Origin: ZLKRG08 sp046094385
Lineage (GTDB): Bacteria > Actinomycetota > Actinomycetes > Nanopelagicales > Nanopelagicaceae
Reading direction: 5' to 3'
DNA length: 64,000 nt
NCBI GenBank assembly: GCA_046094385.1
Contig: JBJTHJ010000057.1
Location: 22,572-86,571, forward strand
Shown here: piece by piece, positions 51,245 through 59,952 of the stretch
How the letters are laid out: the number at the start of each line of letters is the position of its first letter
How positions within the stretch are numbered: the first letter of the stretch is position 1
The notes under the pieces: model-generated
The model's input: the letters and a program-made list of their open reading frames with translations, nothing else
The model's database searches: none
Told to the model about the DNA's origin: nothing
Position numbers and translations under genes: made by a program

Positions 51245-52411
51245 ATGGAAAACATTCATGCATTCAATAACCACCTGCCAGTGAAGGTGCGTTTCGGCGA
51301 AGGTATCGCTGATACTCTGCCTGAAGTAATCAAAGAGGTAGATAGCAAGAAGCCCTTCTTGATGGTCGATGAAGGCATCGAAAAATTCAACCCTGCCGCA
51401 GCTGCGCTCATCGATAAAGTTAAAGCAACTTCCAGCGTCACCATCTTCGAAAAGCCAGCTGGCGAACCAACCATTCAAATGGTCGAAGATGCAATCAGCG
51501 CGTTAAAAGCAGCTGGTTGCGATTCCGTAATCGCACTTGGTGGTGGATCTGTGATTGATACCGCTAAAGCCGCACGTCTTTGCGCCCAATTAAATTGCAC
51601 CTTCCGTGAATTCCAATCAAAAGCTCCGGTCTATCCAAATCCAACTATTCCGCTGATTGCGCTACCAACTTCTGCCGGCACTGGTTCAGAAGTCTCGGGT
51701 GGCTCTGTGATCTCTGATCCAGAAGCTGGACGCAAAGCAGGTATTGCAAATGGAAATCTTCGTGCACAGGTAGCGTTAGTAGATCCAGTGCTAACTTATT
51801 CAATGCCACCTTCGATGACTGCAAATACTGGTATCGATGCGCTTGCACAAGCAATCGCCGGAATCATCGCAAAATGCTCTACTCCAATTGGTGATGCCAT
51901 TGGCTACGAAGCAGTTCGGATGATGACCCCTGCGCTTGTTGCCGCATTTAAAGATGGTAATGACAAAGTTGCTCGCGCAAACATGGCAGCTGGTTCCATG
52001 ATGGCTGGGCTAACCATGAATATCTCTGACTGCACTGCAGAACATTCATTGGGCCAAGCAATCGGTGGACTAAAGCATGTGCCACATGGTTTAACTATCG
52101 GTTTGGTTTTAGTTGAAACACTTACTCGCGAAGCTCGCGTAGTTCCAGAGAAGATGGAACGCATCGCAGATGCGATGGGCTTACCTCAAGATGGCACCAA
52201 GGATGGATCACGTGTAATCAACAAAGTGCGTCAGATCTTGAAGGAACTTAACTTCCCAGTGCTATCTAGCCTTGGCTTCGAATCGAAAGATATCGATGAA
52301 CTAGCTGATATCGCGCTTAAGGACTTCTTCATTACCCAAGCACCAAAGCCATGGAGTAAGGATGAAGTCGTTGAAGCCTTCAATTCAGCGCTGGCGTTAA
52401 CAGCACGCTAA
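51245..52411 (+). CDS. Iron-containing alcohol dehydrogenase
   Basis: The 388-residue type III alcohol dehydrogenase has the NAD-binding GGGSVIDTAKA near residue 97. Metal-site segments are ANTGIDALAQAIAGI and the pair DCTAEHSLGQAIGG / HVPHGLTIG, which supply Asp and His ligands. Family members act on short alcohols, semialdehydes (for example succinic semialdehyde to 4-hydroxybutyrate) and amine-derived aldehydes. The adjacent genes favour a role in amine or GABA breakdown. Confidence 0.9.
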   Translation: MENIHAFNNHLPVKVRFGEGIADTLPEVIKEVDSKKPFLMVDEGIEKFNPAAAALIDKVKATSSVTIFEKPAGEPTIQMVEDAISALKAAGCDSVIALGGGSVIDTAKAARLCAQLNCTFREFQSKAPVYPNPTIPLIALPTSAGTGSEVSGGSVISDPEAGRKAGIANGNLRAQVALVDPVLTYSMPPSMTANTGIDALAQAIAGIIAKCSTPIGDAIGYEAVRMMTPALVAAFKDGNDKVARANMAAGSMMAGLTMNISDCTAEHSLGQAIGGLKHVPHGLTIGLVLVETLTREARVVPEKMERIADAMGLPQDGTKDGSRVINKVRQILKELNFPVLSSLGFESKDIDELADIALKDFFITQAPKPWSKDEVVEAFNSALALTAR

Positions 52412-52437
52412 ATACTTACCAATTAATCCGAATTTAA

Positions 52438-53598
52438 TTAGTAGGTATTTGCAACTGCCCAATCAAGTTGCTCCAGCCAGCCTTCAATCTCGGTGAAGAA
52501 CTGTGATAGTTCCATGCCGTGATATTTCTTGAATGCTTCGTTAAAGCTCACATTTGGACCAACTGCATCGTAAACCTTACGGATATTATCGAAGGTCTTA
52601 TCTTTCGCAACTAAATATTCGATCATTCTGCGACCGACGCTGTATTCACAATTTTTAGTGAGCCCATGGCCCGAAGCTTCATTTTTGACTTTCCAATTAT
52701 CGAATACGGCTTTACAACGAGGCTTAGACCAGCTGTTGTTCTCCCAATCATCTAGCGCTGAATAATCTCCATTTGCAAAGTCACTTAAGGAAACCATCAC
52801 TAGACCTGCACCAACAGTTGCTGAACCTTCGCGATACCAAGCAGGAAATTTCTCCCAATTGCCATTTGAATTACCACTTTGAATCAAATGCACTGTCTCA
52901 TGAGAACCGGTGAAACCAAGTAATGTTCTAGGAGAGTGTCTTGGAGTGTATTGATAGGTGTCTGGCTTTTCGTAATCTCCCAAACTGCCCACCCAATATT
53001 TATTACATCCAGCATTTGCCCATCCATAATTCTTCTGATCATTGATTAAATTTGGGCAAACATCTTTGATCTTTGATTTTTCTAACCAAGCAATATCTCT
53101 AAAAAGAAAGACTTCGTTATCAGGAAAATCAGGCACGATGGCGCGCATCATCTCAATGGTGCGATTTACATTGACTCTTGTTACCTCTATCAGTGGGTTA
53201 TTTGGCTCATCGCTCAAAATCTGTGCATTACCTCGTTTAACTGAAGCTGATCTTTGAAAGAGTTCTGCAGATATTTGATTAAGTTCTTTATAAATCGGCT
53301 CGGCTGCTGCTCGTCCAGCCGCAGTTTTTGGACCGTTATTTCGAATAATTGTTTCTGGTGTTGGTGCTGCCGAAGGAATCGGTGCCGGCTTTTTCTTCTC
53401 AACTTTCTTGGTCCAAATTAACTTTGATCCAGATTTAGTACACACAAAAGTGGAGTTACCTACTTTGTTAATTGTGCCTAACTTTTTGCAAACCGTTCCT
53501 ACTTTTATCGTTTTTATATTTGGAGCAGCCTCTGCCTTACCGAACAAACCTGATGTCAGTAAAGCAATTAATAGAGCCAGAAAGGTCTTTGAGCGCAC
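52438..53598 (-). CDS. Secreted zinc-metallopeptidase-like protein with N-terminal C-x15-C domain
   Basis: The 386-residue protein has a signal peptide (1-24), a small domain with C37 and C53 and LIW at 60-62, and a Pro/Lys linker. A larger domain follows with HETVH at 233-237 and a downstream Glu in WYREGSA (E257), the pattern of gluzincin-type peptidases. The C-terminal region has further conserved-looking aromatic segments. It could be an exported peptidase for extracellular or wall protein. The N-terminal domain has the same cysteine spacing as the secreted protein at 37378-38202. I do not recognise a named family. Confidence 0.7.
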   Translation of the reverse strand: MRSKTFLALLIALLTSGLFGKAEAAPNIKTIKVGTVCKKLGTINKVGNSTFVCTKSGSKLIWTKKVEKKKPAPIPSAAPTPETIIRNNGPKTAAGRAAAEPIYKELNQISAELFQRSASVKRGNAQILSDEPNNPLIEVTRVNVNRTIEMMRAIVPDFPDNEVFLFRDIAWLEKSKIKDVCPNLINDQKNYGWANAGCNKYWVGSLGDYEKPDTYQYTPRHSPRTLLGFTGSHETVHLIQSGNSNGNWEKFPAWYREGSATVGAGLVMVSLSDFANGDYSALDDWENNSWSKPRCKAVFDNWKVKNEASGHGLTKNCEYSVGRRMIEYLVAKDKTFDNIRKVYDAVGPNVSFNEAFKKYHGMELSQFFTEIEGWLEQLDWAVANTY

Positions 53599-53644
53599 TC
53601 AAGAATTAAAGCACTATGAATGGTCAAAATGTAAGGGGTACTAA

Positions 53645-55018
53645 CTAGCTCTCAGTATTAAAGAAGACGTTCTTGGTTTCGGTATACATATCTAGCGACT
53701 CTGGGCCAAGTGCGCGGCCAAGTCCTGATTGCTTGTAGCCACCGAAGGGTGTCCAGTAACGAACCGAAGAGTGTGAATTAACCGAAAGATTTCCGGATTC
53801 AACGGCGCGAGCTACTCGCATCGCACGACCTAAGTTGCTGGTAAAGATCGAACCAGAGAGACCATAAATCGAATCATTTGCTTTTGCGATGGCATCTGCT
53901 TCGTCGGTAAATGGCAGCACTGCAACTACTGGACCAAAGATCTCTTCTTGCCATGCCTTTGCTTTTGTATCTTTTGGAATCAATACTGTAGGCGGCACCC
54001 AGAAACCAGGACCCGATGGTGCGCTACCTTGGAATGCCAATTCGGAATCTTTTGAATCAACAATATAAGACTCAACTACATCTTTTTGTTTCTTAGAAAT
54101 TAGCGGTCCCATTCCTGCGCTATCTAGATTTGGATCTTCACAGCGAAATGCTTTTACGCTCTTTTCGAAATGTTCCATGAACGTATCAAATACGTTCTTT
54201 TGCACCAAGATTCGTGTACGCGCGCAGCAATCTTGACCCGCATTATCAAATACGCCACCTGGCGCACTCGCAGCTGCCGCTTCGATATCCGCATCATCGA
54301 AAATAATATTTGCGCTCTTGCCACCTAATTCCAAAGTAACGCGCTTAACTTGATCTGCGCAGCCAGCCATGATGCCTTTGCCAACTGCAGTCGAACCAGT
54401 GAAAGAGACTTTACGAACTGTTGGATTGGTTACAAAGCGAGCGCCAACAACGCTGCCCTTACCTGGCACTACATTTAATACGCCTTCAGGAATACCTGCT
54501 GCTAACGCTAATTCTCCTAAACGAATTGCCGTAAGCGGGGTTAGCTCTGCTGGCTTTAAAACCACGGTATTTCCAGTTGCGAGCGCTGCAGCAAAACCCC
54601 AGCCTGCGATTGGCATTGGAAAGTTCCAAGGCACGATTATTCCGACCACTCCAATTGGCTCTTTGAAAGTGATGTCCACGCCACCTGCAACTGGAATCTG
54701 GCGACCATATAGACGCTCTGGTACACCTGCATAGTAATTCAAAACATTTGCAACATTATCGGCTTCCCAAAGCGCATTACCACGGGTATGGCCAGAGTTT
54801 TCAATCTCAAGCTTGGCTAACTCTTCACGATGTTCGCGTACCTTATTTGAAAATGCACGAAGCAGATTGGCGCGATCATACGGTGTGACATTTCGCCAAG
54901 ACTTAAATGCTTCAGCAGCCTTTGCGATAATCGCATCAGTTTCTTCGACTGAAGCCTCTTTGACTTGTTTAACTACCTGTTCGGTGGCAGGGTTGATTAC
55001 ATCGTAAGTTGTTGACAA
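53645..55018 (-). CDS. NAD(P)-dependent aldehyde dehydrogenase
   Basis: The 457-residue protein has all aldehyde dehydrogenase hallmarks: VPWNFPMPIAGWGFAAALA, SFTGSTAVGKGI, the general base in LELGGKSANIIF, the catalytic cysteine in NAGQDCCARTRI and EEIFGPVVAVLPF. It starts with TTG three bases after the glutamine-synthetase-like gene. In the amine pathway it would oxidise gamma-glutamyl-aminobutyraldehyde or a related aminoaldehyde. Confidence 0.93.
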   Translation of the reverse strand: MSTTYDVINPATEQVVKQVKEASVEETDAIIAKAAEAFKSWRNVTPYDRANLLRAFSNKVREHREELAKLEIENSGHTRGNALWEADNVANVLNYYAGVPERLYGRQIPVAGGVDITFKEPIGVVGIIVPWNFPMPIAGWGFAAALATGNTVVLKPAELTPLTAIRLGELALAAGIPEGVLNVVPGKGSVVGARFVTNPTVRKVSFTGSTAVGKGIMAGCADQVKRVTLELGGKSANIIFDDADIEAAAASAPGGVFDNAGQDCCARTRILVQKNVFDTFMEHFEKSVKAFRCEDPNLDSAGMGPLISKKQKDVVESYIVDSKDSELAFQGSAPSGPGFWVPPTVLIPKDTKAKAWQEEIFGPVVAVLPFTDEADAIAKANDSIYGLSGSIFTSNLGRAMRVARAVESGNLSVNSHSSVRYWTPFGGYKQSGLGRALGPESLDMYTETKNVFFNTES

Positions 55019-55021
55019 TTC

Positions 55022-56377
55022 TTAGTACCTCTCAAAATTACGGATTAGCTCCCAATCGGTTACGGCTTTTCCGTATGCTTCGATCTCAACTTGGGCCATG
55101 TTGGTGTAATGCTTCTGAACCTCTTCGCCAAATGCCTCTTTGACGAAGGCGCTCTCTGACCAGAGTTTCTGCGCCATCTCCATGGTGTGTGGGACGAATT
55201 CCGAATCCGATGCATAAGCATTTCCAACGAATGCTGGCTCAAGTGGCAATTTATTCTTAATGCCATCAAGCCCTGCAGCAATCATTCCCGCCACCGCTAA
55301 ATAAGGATTTACATCGCCACCCGGAACGCGATTTTCCACGCGCAGTGATTGGCCTTTGCCCACCAAACGAAGCGCACAGGTGCGATTATCGCGACCCCAA
55401 CGGATTGCTGTTGGTGCAAATGACCCTGGCTGATAACGCTTATAAGAATTGATAGTTGGCGCCCACATCAAAGAAAGTTCGCGTAGATGGGCCTGCATAC
55501 CAGCTAAGAAGTGGCGACCGACATCAGATAGGCCGTGCTCTTTATCTTTATCATCTGCCAAAACCATCTCGCCATTTAAACCGCGGAATGAGCAATGAAT
55601 ATGCGAGGAGTTACCTTCGCGCTCGTTGTATTTAGCCATGAAGGTAAGTGCATAGCCCATATCGGAGGCAATCTCTTTGGCGCCATTCTTGTAGACCACG
55701 TGGTTATCGCAAGTCTTTAACGCTTCGTCATACTTGAATGCAATCTCATGCTGACCGAAATTGCACTCGCCTTTTACAGATTCGACATACATTCCGGCAC
55801 CGGTCATACCCAGTCGAATTGCACGAAGTAGCGGTTCGATACGTGAACCACCAAGAATCGAATAATCGACATTATATTGATTTGCTGGCGTCAATCCGCG
55901 ATAACGCTTGTTCCATGCATCTTCGTAAGTATTGTTAAAGACGATAAATTCAAGTTCAGTTCCGACAAAGGCTTTCATGCCCGCTTCCTCTAAGCGCTTG
56001 ATCTGGCGACGCAAAATCTGGCGCGGAGAGGCCACTACATCGCTGTGATCTAGCCACTGAACATCTGCTGTGACCATGGCGGCACCATCTTGCCAAGGGA
56101 TATAACGAAGCGTTGATAGATCTGGCACCATCGCGAAATCTGAATATCCGCGATCCCATGATGACATTTCATAACCACCAACAGTGTTCATATCGACATC
56201 GACAGCTAAAAGATAATTACATCCTTCGGTGCCGTGTTTGATGATTTCATCTAAGAAAAATTGGCCGGCGATGCGCTTTCCGACTAGACGACCTTGCATA
56301 TCGGTCATCACGACTACGACGGTATCGATGGTTCCGTCAGCTACATCTTTCTTTAACTGCTCAACGCTGAGATTCAT
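55022..56377 (-). CDS. Glutamine-synthetase-family protein (gamma-glutamylamine synthetase-like)
   Basis: The 451-residue protein has the beta-grasp N-domain (MTDMQGRLVGKRI) and catalytic domain of type I glutamine synthetases (TELEFIVF, GECNFGQHEIAF, NSSHIHCSFRG, CALRLVG). It lacks the conserved adenylylation region of GlnA. It belongs with PuuA/GlnA3-type enzymes that join glutamate to putrescine or other amines. TAAATT lies six bases before the ATG. Aldehyde dehydrogenase, SDR and permease genes surround it on the same strand. Confidence 0.87.
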   Translation of the reverse strand: MNLSVEQLKKDVADGTIDTVVVVMTDMQGRLVGKRIAGQFFLDEIIKHGTEGCNYLLAVDVDMNTVGGYEMSSWDRGYSDFAMVPDLSTLRYIPWQDGAAMVTADVQWLDHSDVVASPRQILRRQIKRLEEAGMKAFVGTELEFIVFNNTYEDAWNKRYRGLTPANQYNVDYSILGGSRIEPLLRAIRLGMTGAGMYVESVKGECNFGQHEIAFKYDEALKTCDNHVVYKNGAKEIASDMGYALTFMAKYNEREGNSSHIHCSFRGLNGEMVLADDKDKEHGLSDVGRHFLAGMQAHLRELSLMWAPTINSYKRYQPGSFAPTAIRWGRDNRTCALRLVGKGQSLRVENRVPGGDVNPYLAVAGMIAAGLDGIKNKLPLEPAFVGNAYASDSEFVPHTMEMAQKLWSESAFVKEAFGEEVQKHYTNMAQVEIEAYGKAVTDWELIRNFERY

Positions 56378-56383
56378 GGTTCG

Positions 56384-56389
56384 AATTTA
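56384..56389 (-). promoter_or_regulatory. Candidate -10 box (TAAATT) of leaderless gamma-glutamylamine-synthetase-like gene
   Basis: TAAATT, six bases, then ATG, inside the 42-base gap after the SDR gene. It would allow expression of the synthetase and aldehyde dehydrogenase apart from the permease. Confidence 0.5.
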
Positions 56390-56419
56390 TCCTTATTGTC
56401 CGTTTTTTTCTACCCAGCG

Positions 56420-57184
56420 CTACATCGCAGTCATGCCACCGTCAGCGCTAATAATCGAACCGGTAATAAATGAGGCTTCATCAGAGGCTAGGAATAGGAC
56501 CAGATTCGCAATCTCACGTGGCTCTCCTGGGCGACCAATTGGCTGGAAATTCGAGATCTCTTTGTAGACCTTCTGCAGCCCACCTAATAAATCTGCATGG
56601 GCGTAGTTGATCGGCGTATCTACCCAACCTGGGCAGATTGCATTGCATCTAATTCCGGTCTTTGCGTAATCAAGTGCGATACCACGAGTCAACATCACGA
56701 CTGCGCCTTTGGAAGCTGAGTAAACGCTTAAGAAAGGTTCAGAAACCAAACCATTTACCGAAGACATATTAATTATCGAGCCACGACCAGTTTTGAGCAT
56801 ATGTGGAATGGCAGCGCGACTTAAATACATCATGCCAGCCACATTTACTTGCAAAGTTCTTTGAATGGTCTCGTTGGTTACTTCATGAAAGACGCCAGGC
56901 AGATTGACGCCTGCATTATTTACCAAGATATCGACTGCGCCATACTTATTTACTGTGTCCGAAATACAGGAATCACATTGTGCAGAGTCAGAGATATCAA
57001 TTTTGTAGGAACTTGCTACCCCACCTGTAGCTGCAATCTTTTTGGCAGTGGCTTCTGCGCCTTCACCATTTAAATCTGCGCAAACAACCTTTGCGCCCTC
57101 TTCGGCCAATCTGATAGCGCTTGCCTCTCCGATTCCGGAGGCAGCCCCAGTGACTATTGCGACTTGATCTTGAACTCTTCCCAT
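56420..57184 (-). CDS. SDR-family oxidoreductase
   Basis: The 254-residue classical SDR has VTGAASGIGEASAI near residue 13, NNAGVN near 90 and the catalytic YSASKGAVVML near 157. It ends in the usual GGMTAM tail. I chose the second of two adjacent ATGs because AGGAGG is then five bases away. It lies between the permease and the synthetase and presumably acts on an alcohol or aldehyde of the same pathway. Confidence 0.88.
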   Translation of the reverse strand: MGRVQDQVAIVTGAASGIGEASAIRLAEEGAKVVCADLNGEGAEATAKKIAATGGVASSYKIDISDSAQCDSCISDTVNKYGAVDILVNNAGVNLPGVFHEVTNETIQRTLQVNVAGMMYLSRAAIPHMLKTGRGSIINMSSVNGLVSEPFLSVYSASKGAVVMLTRGIALDYAKTGIRCNAICPGWVDTPINYAHADLLGGLQKVYKEISNFQPIGRPGEPREIANLVLFLASDEASFITGSIISADGGMTAM

Positions 57185-57205
57185 CATTTCCTCCTAAATT
57201 AATGG

Positions 57206-57251
57206 AGAACGGCCACCCCCGCAATAACTTTTTGCGAGCGGTGGCCGTTCT
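57206..57251 (-). terminator. Strong nested hairpin between permease and SDR genes
   Basis: AGAACGGCCACC pairs with GGTGGCCGTTCT (12 perfect bp), and inside it CGCAA pairs with TTGCG. It follows the permease stop by 13 bases. The downstream tract is only moderately T-rich, so it may be a partial terminator or an RNA-stability element that sets the permease-to-enzyme ratio. Confidence 0.7.
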
Positions 57252-57264
57252 TCTCTACGAAGTA

Positions 57265-58782
57265 CTACTCGACTAAACGAGCTTTATGTTCTGGCGCTTT
57301 GAACCAGTTCTTGGCACTTGCATACCACCAGGTCATCGCGCTACCGATAATTACAAGAAGCGCGATTGGTGCATACTGCACAGATAGCCAAGTGAAGTTC
57401 TCGTTCCAAGGAACACCAGCAGGGGTGGTCGGCAAGCAGAGCACGATTGAGATATAAATAATCTCAATCACTGCAATTGGTGCCATCCACTTGTAGTGCT
57501 TACCTAGATTCCAAGCGCCAGCTTTGAAATGGTCGCCCTGTTTCCAACGTAGATAAATTGGAATCATGAATGACAAGAACAAGCCAAGTACCGTTACCGA
57601 GGTAACTGCAAAGAATGCGATTGGAACTACGGTGCCTTCTGGAGCCCAGAGCGCAGGCAGTGTTAGCACTAGCGCAAAGAAACCAACGCCAAATGCGGCA
57701 TGTGATGGATTCTTATTGCCATCTAACTTGGTCCAATACTGGTGACCAGGGACTGCGCGATCGCGTGAGAATGCGAACAACATACGAGATGCTGCCGTTA
57801 CACATGACATACCGCAGAAGAACTGACCAACGCAGGTGATGATCAACAAGATCTCAGTCCAGCCTGGTGTGAGCGCTGATTCAAAGATTGCTGGTGCGAA
57901 TCCACCTGCCTTGTTCAATGCATCAACATCGGTTGCTGCGAATAGGAATGATAGAAGTAACAACCAGCCACCGATTGCCGAGAATGCGACTGATTGCCAC
58001 ATGCCCTTTGCGGCTGCTTTAGATGCGCCACCAGTCTCTTCTGAGACGTGTGCAGATGCATCAAAACCAGTGATTGTGTACTGGGTCAACAAGAAGCCAA
58101 GTGGCAACACATACCACCAGTACATGCTCTGGCTAAATCCAGAGTTGTTGTTCTGAGTTGTGAACACCCACTCGACAGATTGGTGGCTCTTTGGCAAGAA
58201 GATCAAAATGCCAAGAATTGCAGCTACACCAAATACGTGCCAATAGACGTTGATGTTCTGTAGCAAGTGAATGACTTTCGCGCCATAGATATTCATGAGA
58301 ATATGTAGCAACACGGTCACCATGAAGACTATGAATACCAACGTTAGATTTGTTGGATCCCATGCATCGCTAAATAAGCTCATGGTTGTCGTGAAGAAGG
58401 TTGCAAAGCCATAATCCACGCCGGCGATGACTGCAACTAGACCGATTAGGTTTAACCAACCGGTCAGCCAACCATGAACTGGTTTACCGAGCGCAAAGGC
58501 CCAGTAGAAAATTCCGCCTGCAGTTGGCATCGCAGAAACTAACTCCGCCATACAGAGCGCAATTATCAGAATGAAGATTGAAATTATTGGCCAACCAACT
58601 GAGATCGCAATTGGTCCACCGTTATTCCATGCCTGGCCAAAAGTCGTGAAGCAGCCAGAGAGCACAGAGATAATTGAGAATGAGATTGCAAAGTTAGAGA
58701 AGCCGGACCAACGGCGATTGAATTCTTGCTTATAGCCCAGTGACTCTAAGAGTTTGGCATCCTCATCATGCTGATTGCTCAA
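57265..58782 (-). CDS. APC-superfamily amino acid/amine permease
   Basis: The 505-residue protein has 12 hydrophobic helices and the APC opening (FNRRWSGFSNFAISFSIISV, then MPTAGGIFYWAFAL) typical of the GABA/choline/polyamine branch. It likely imports an amine or amino acid such as putrescine or GABA by ion symport. The start is a TTG with AAGGAG seven bases upstream. It is the first gene of the minus-strand run through the aldehyde dehydrogenase, so it probably brings in the substrate those enzymes use. Confidence 0.88.
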   Translation of the reverse strand: MSNQHDEDAKLLESLGYKQEFNRRWSGFSNFAISFSIISVLSGCFTTFGQAWNNGGPIAISVGWPIISIFILIIALCMAELVSAMPTAGGIFYWAFALGKPVHGWLTGWLNLIGLVAVIAGVDYGFATFFTTTMSLFSDAWDPTNLTLVFIVFMVTVLLHILMNIYGAKVIHLLQNINVYWHVFGVAAILGILIFLPKSHQSVEWVFTTQNNNSGFSQSMYWWYVLPLGFLLTQYTITGFDASAHVSEETGGASKAAAKGMWQSVAFSAIGGWLLLLSFLFAATDVDALNKAGGFAPAIFESALTPGWTEILLIITCVGQFFCGMSCVTAASRMLFAFSRDRAVPGHQYWTKLDGNKNPSHAAFGVGFFALVLTLPALWAPEGTVVPIAFFAVTSVTVLGLFLSFMIPIYLRWKQGDHFKAGAWNLGKHYKWMAPIAVIEIIYISIVLCLPTTPAGVPWNENFTWLSVQYAPIALLVIIGSAMTWWYASAKNWFKAPEHKARLVE

Positions 58783-58847
58783 ATTTGAACTCCTTTGTTC
58801 AGCGCGCCAGAGTTCAAGTGCAGCAATTCCAGTTACGTCATCATCGT

Positions 58848-58877
58848 CACTCGTGGTACGGACTTACTTCACGAGTG
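58848..58877. promoter_or_regulatory. Inverted repeat CACTCGTG-14-CACGAGTG in the permease promoter region
   Basis: A perfect 8-bp inverted repeat with 14-base spacing lies 66 bases upstream of the permease start and 125 bases from the divergent amidotransferase gene. It could be an operator for a dimeric repressor or an RNA hairpin. Confidence 0.55.
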
Positions 58878-58890
58878 CCAATTTGGCTTA

Positions 58891-58920
58891 GCTGAACTTA
58901 GCTGAACTCTCCTGAACTTT
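58891..58920. repeat. Tandem array, three 10-bp units
   Basis: GCTGAACTTA, GCTGAACTCT and CCTGAACTTT follow each other directly in the divergent gap between the permease and class II amidotransferase genes. Confidence 0.85.
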
Positions 58921-58989
58921 GGCGCTGAAGCTCTCGATGGAGGTCACCGAGGACTCCTTGGTACTCCTAGAATGCACCTAACGGAAGGG

Positions 58990-58995
58990 TAAATT
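58990..58995 (+). promoter_or_regulatory. Candidate -10 box (TAAATT) of class II amidotransferase gene
   Basis: TAAATT, six bases (AGGAAT), then ATG. AGGAA is too close to the ATG to be a good ribosome-binding site, so a leaderless start is favoured. Confidence 0.5.
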
Positions 58996-59001
58996 AGGAA
59001 T

Positions 59002-59727
59002 ATGTGTCGCTTATTAGGGTACGTGTCCGATTCGGATACAAATTTTCCATCTGTCATCGGAAAAGATTTTGAAGAGTTTGTAAATCTTTCCAAAGTCCAT
59101 TGCGACGGGTGGGGTATCACTGATAAAAGCGGAGAGGTCTACAAAGAGGCCACTCCTGCATATTCAAGTCCCGATTTCATGGATGTCATCAATAAGACCA
59201 AAGCAGATGGGTCCTTGCTTCATATCCGCTGGGCCACTTCGGGATTACCAGTAAATAAAGAGAATGCGCATCCATTCCACTTTGGTAAGTATTCATTTAT
59301 TCATAATGGATCAATCAATCCGCCGACCTCCATGGACTCATTTATCGCACCGGCTTACTTAAAGATGGCGGTGACCGGAAATGATTCAGAGCGCTACTTT
59401 TTATTAGTAATTCAGAAGATTGAAGAGCTGGGATTGGTGCCTGGCGTCAAAGCTGCAGTTAAATTAATCAAAGAGCATGCCGATTATTCAAGCATCAATG
59501 CCTTTTTGATGTCGCCAACCAAAATGATAGTGATCTCAGAACACGACAATCAGAAGCGCCCACACTTTGGCGGCGAGGATTATTACGATCTACATTATCG
59601 CGAAGATGATCACTCAATCGTGGTGGCATCAAGTGGCTGGAACCAAGAGGGTTGGCATCAGATCCCAAATCACACCATGATGGTGATTGATCGCCATGAT
59701 CGTTCCTTTGAGACCGCGAAGCTATAA
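59002..59727 (+). CDS. Class II glutamine amidotransferase (EgtC/YafJ-like)
   Basis: The 241-residue protein starts MCRLLGYVS, giving the N-terminal nucleophile Cys2 after Met removal. It also has HCDGWGI, HIRWATSG and HPFHFGKYSFIHNGSI of class II amidotransferases. There is no synthetase domain. It could act as a stand-alone gamma-glutamyl hydrolase. The rest of the ergothioneine genes are not in the window, so an EgtC role is not supported. It is divergent from the permease. Confidence 0.85.
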   Translation: MCRLLGYVSDSDTNFPSVIGKDFEEFVNLSKVHCDGWGITDKSGEVYKEATPAYSSPDFMDVINKTKADGSLLHIRWATSGLPVNKENAHPFHFGKYSFIHNGSINPPTSMDSFIAPAYLKMAVTGNDSERYFLLVIQKIEELGLVPGVKAAVKLIKEHADYSSINAFLMSPTKMIVISEHDNQKRPHFGGEDYYDLHYREDDHSIVVASSGWNQEGWHQIPNHTMMVIDRHDRSFETAKL

Positions 59728-59952
59728 ATTAATTTCTAGTTTTATTTAAACTTTTTACTACTTAATAGCGCTTTTTGCTGGCATATTCACTCTTACTAAT
59801 TACTTGCAATATTTACTTACACCAATTCTGAACTTTTTTCTTCGAGTTCCTTCTATTTGTGGATAAAAAATCAAACTAAAGTTGTATGAAATATGGTGGG
59901 GAACCATTGGAATTAATCAAATTTTGTCAGTGGCGTCATAAATGATTAAGCC

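Noticed and set aside
59002..59727. EgtC of ergothioneine synthesis
   Set aside because: Only the class II amidotransferase fold is seen; no egtB, egtD or egtE is nearby.
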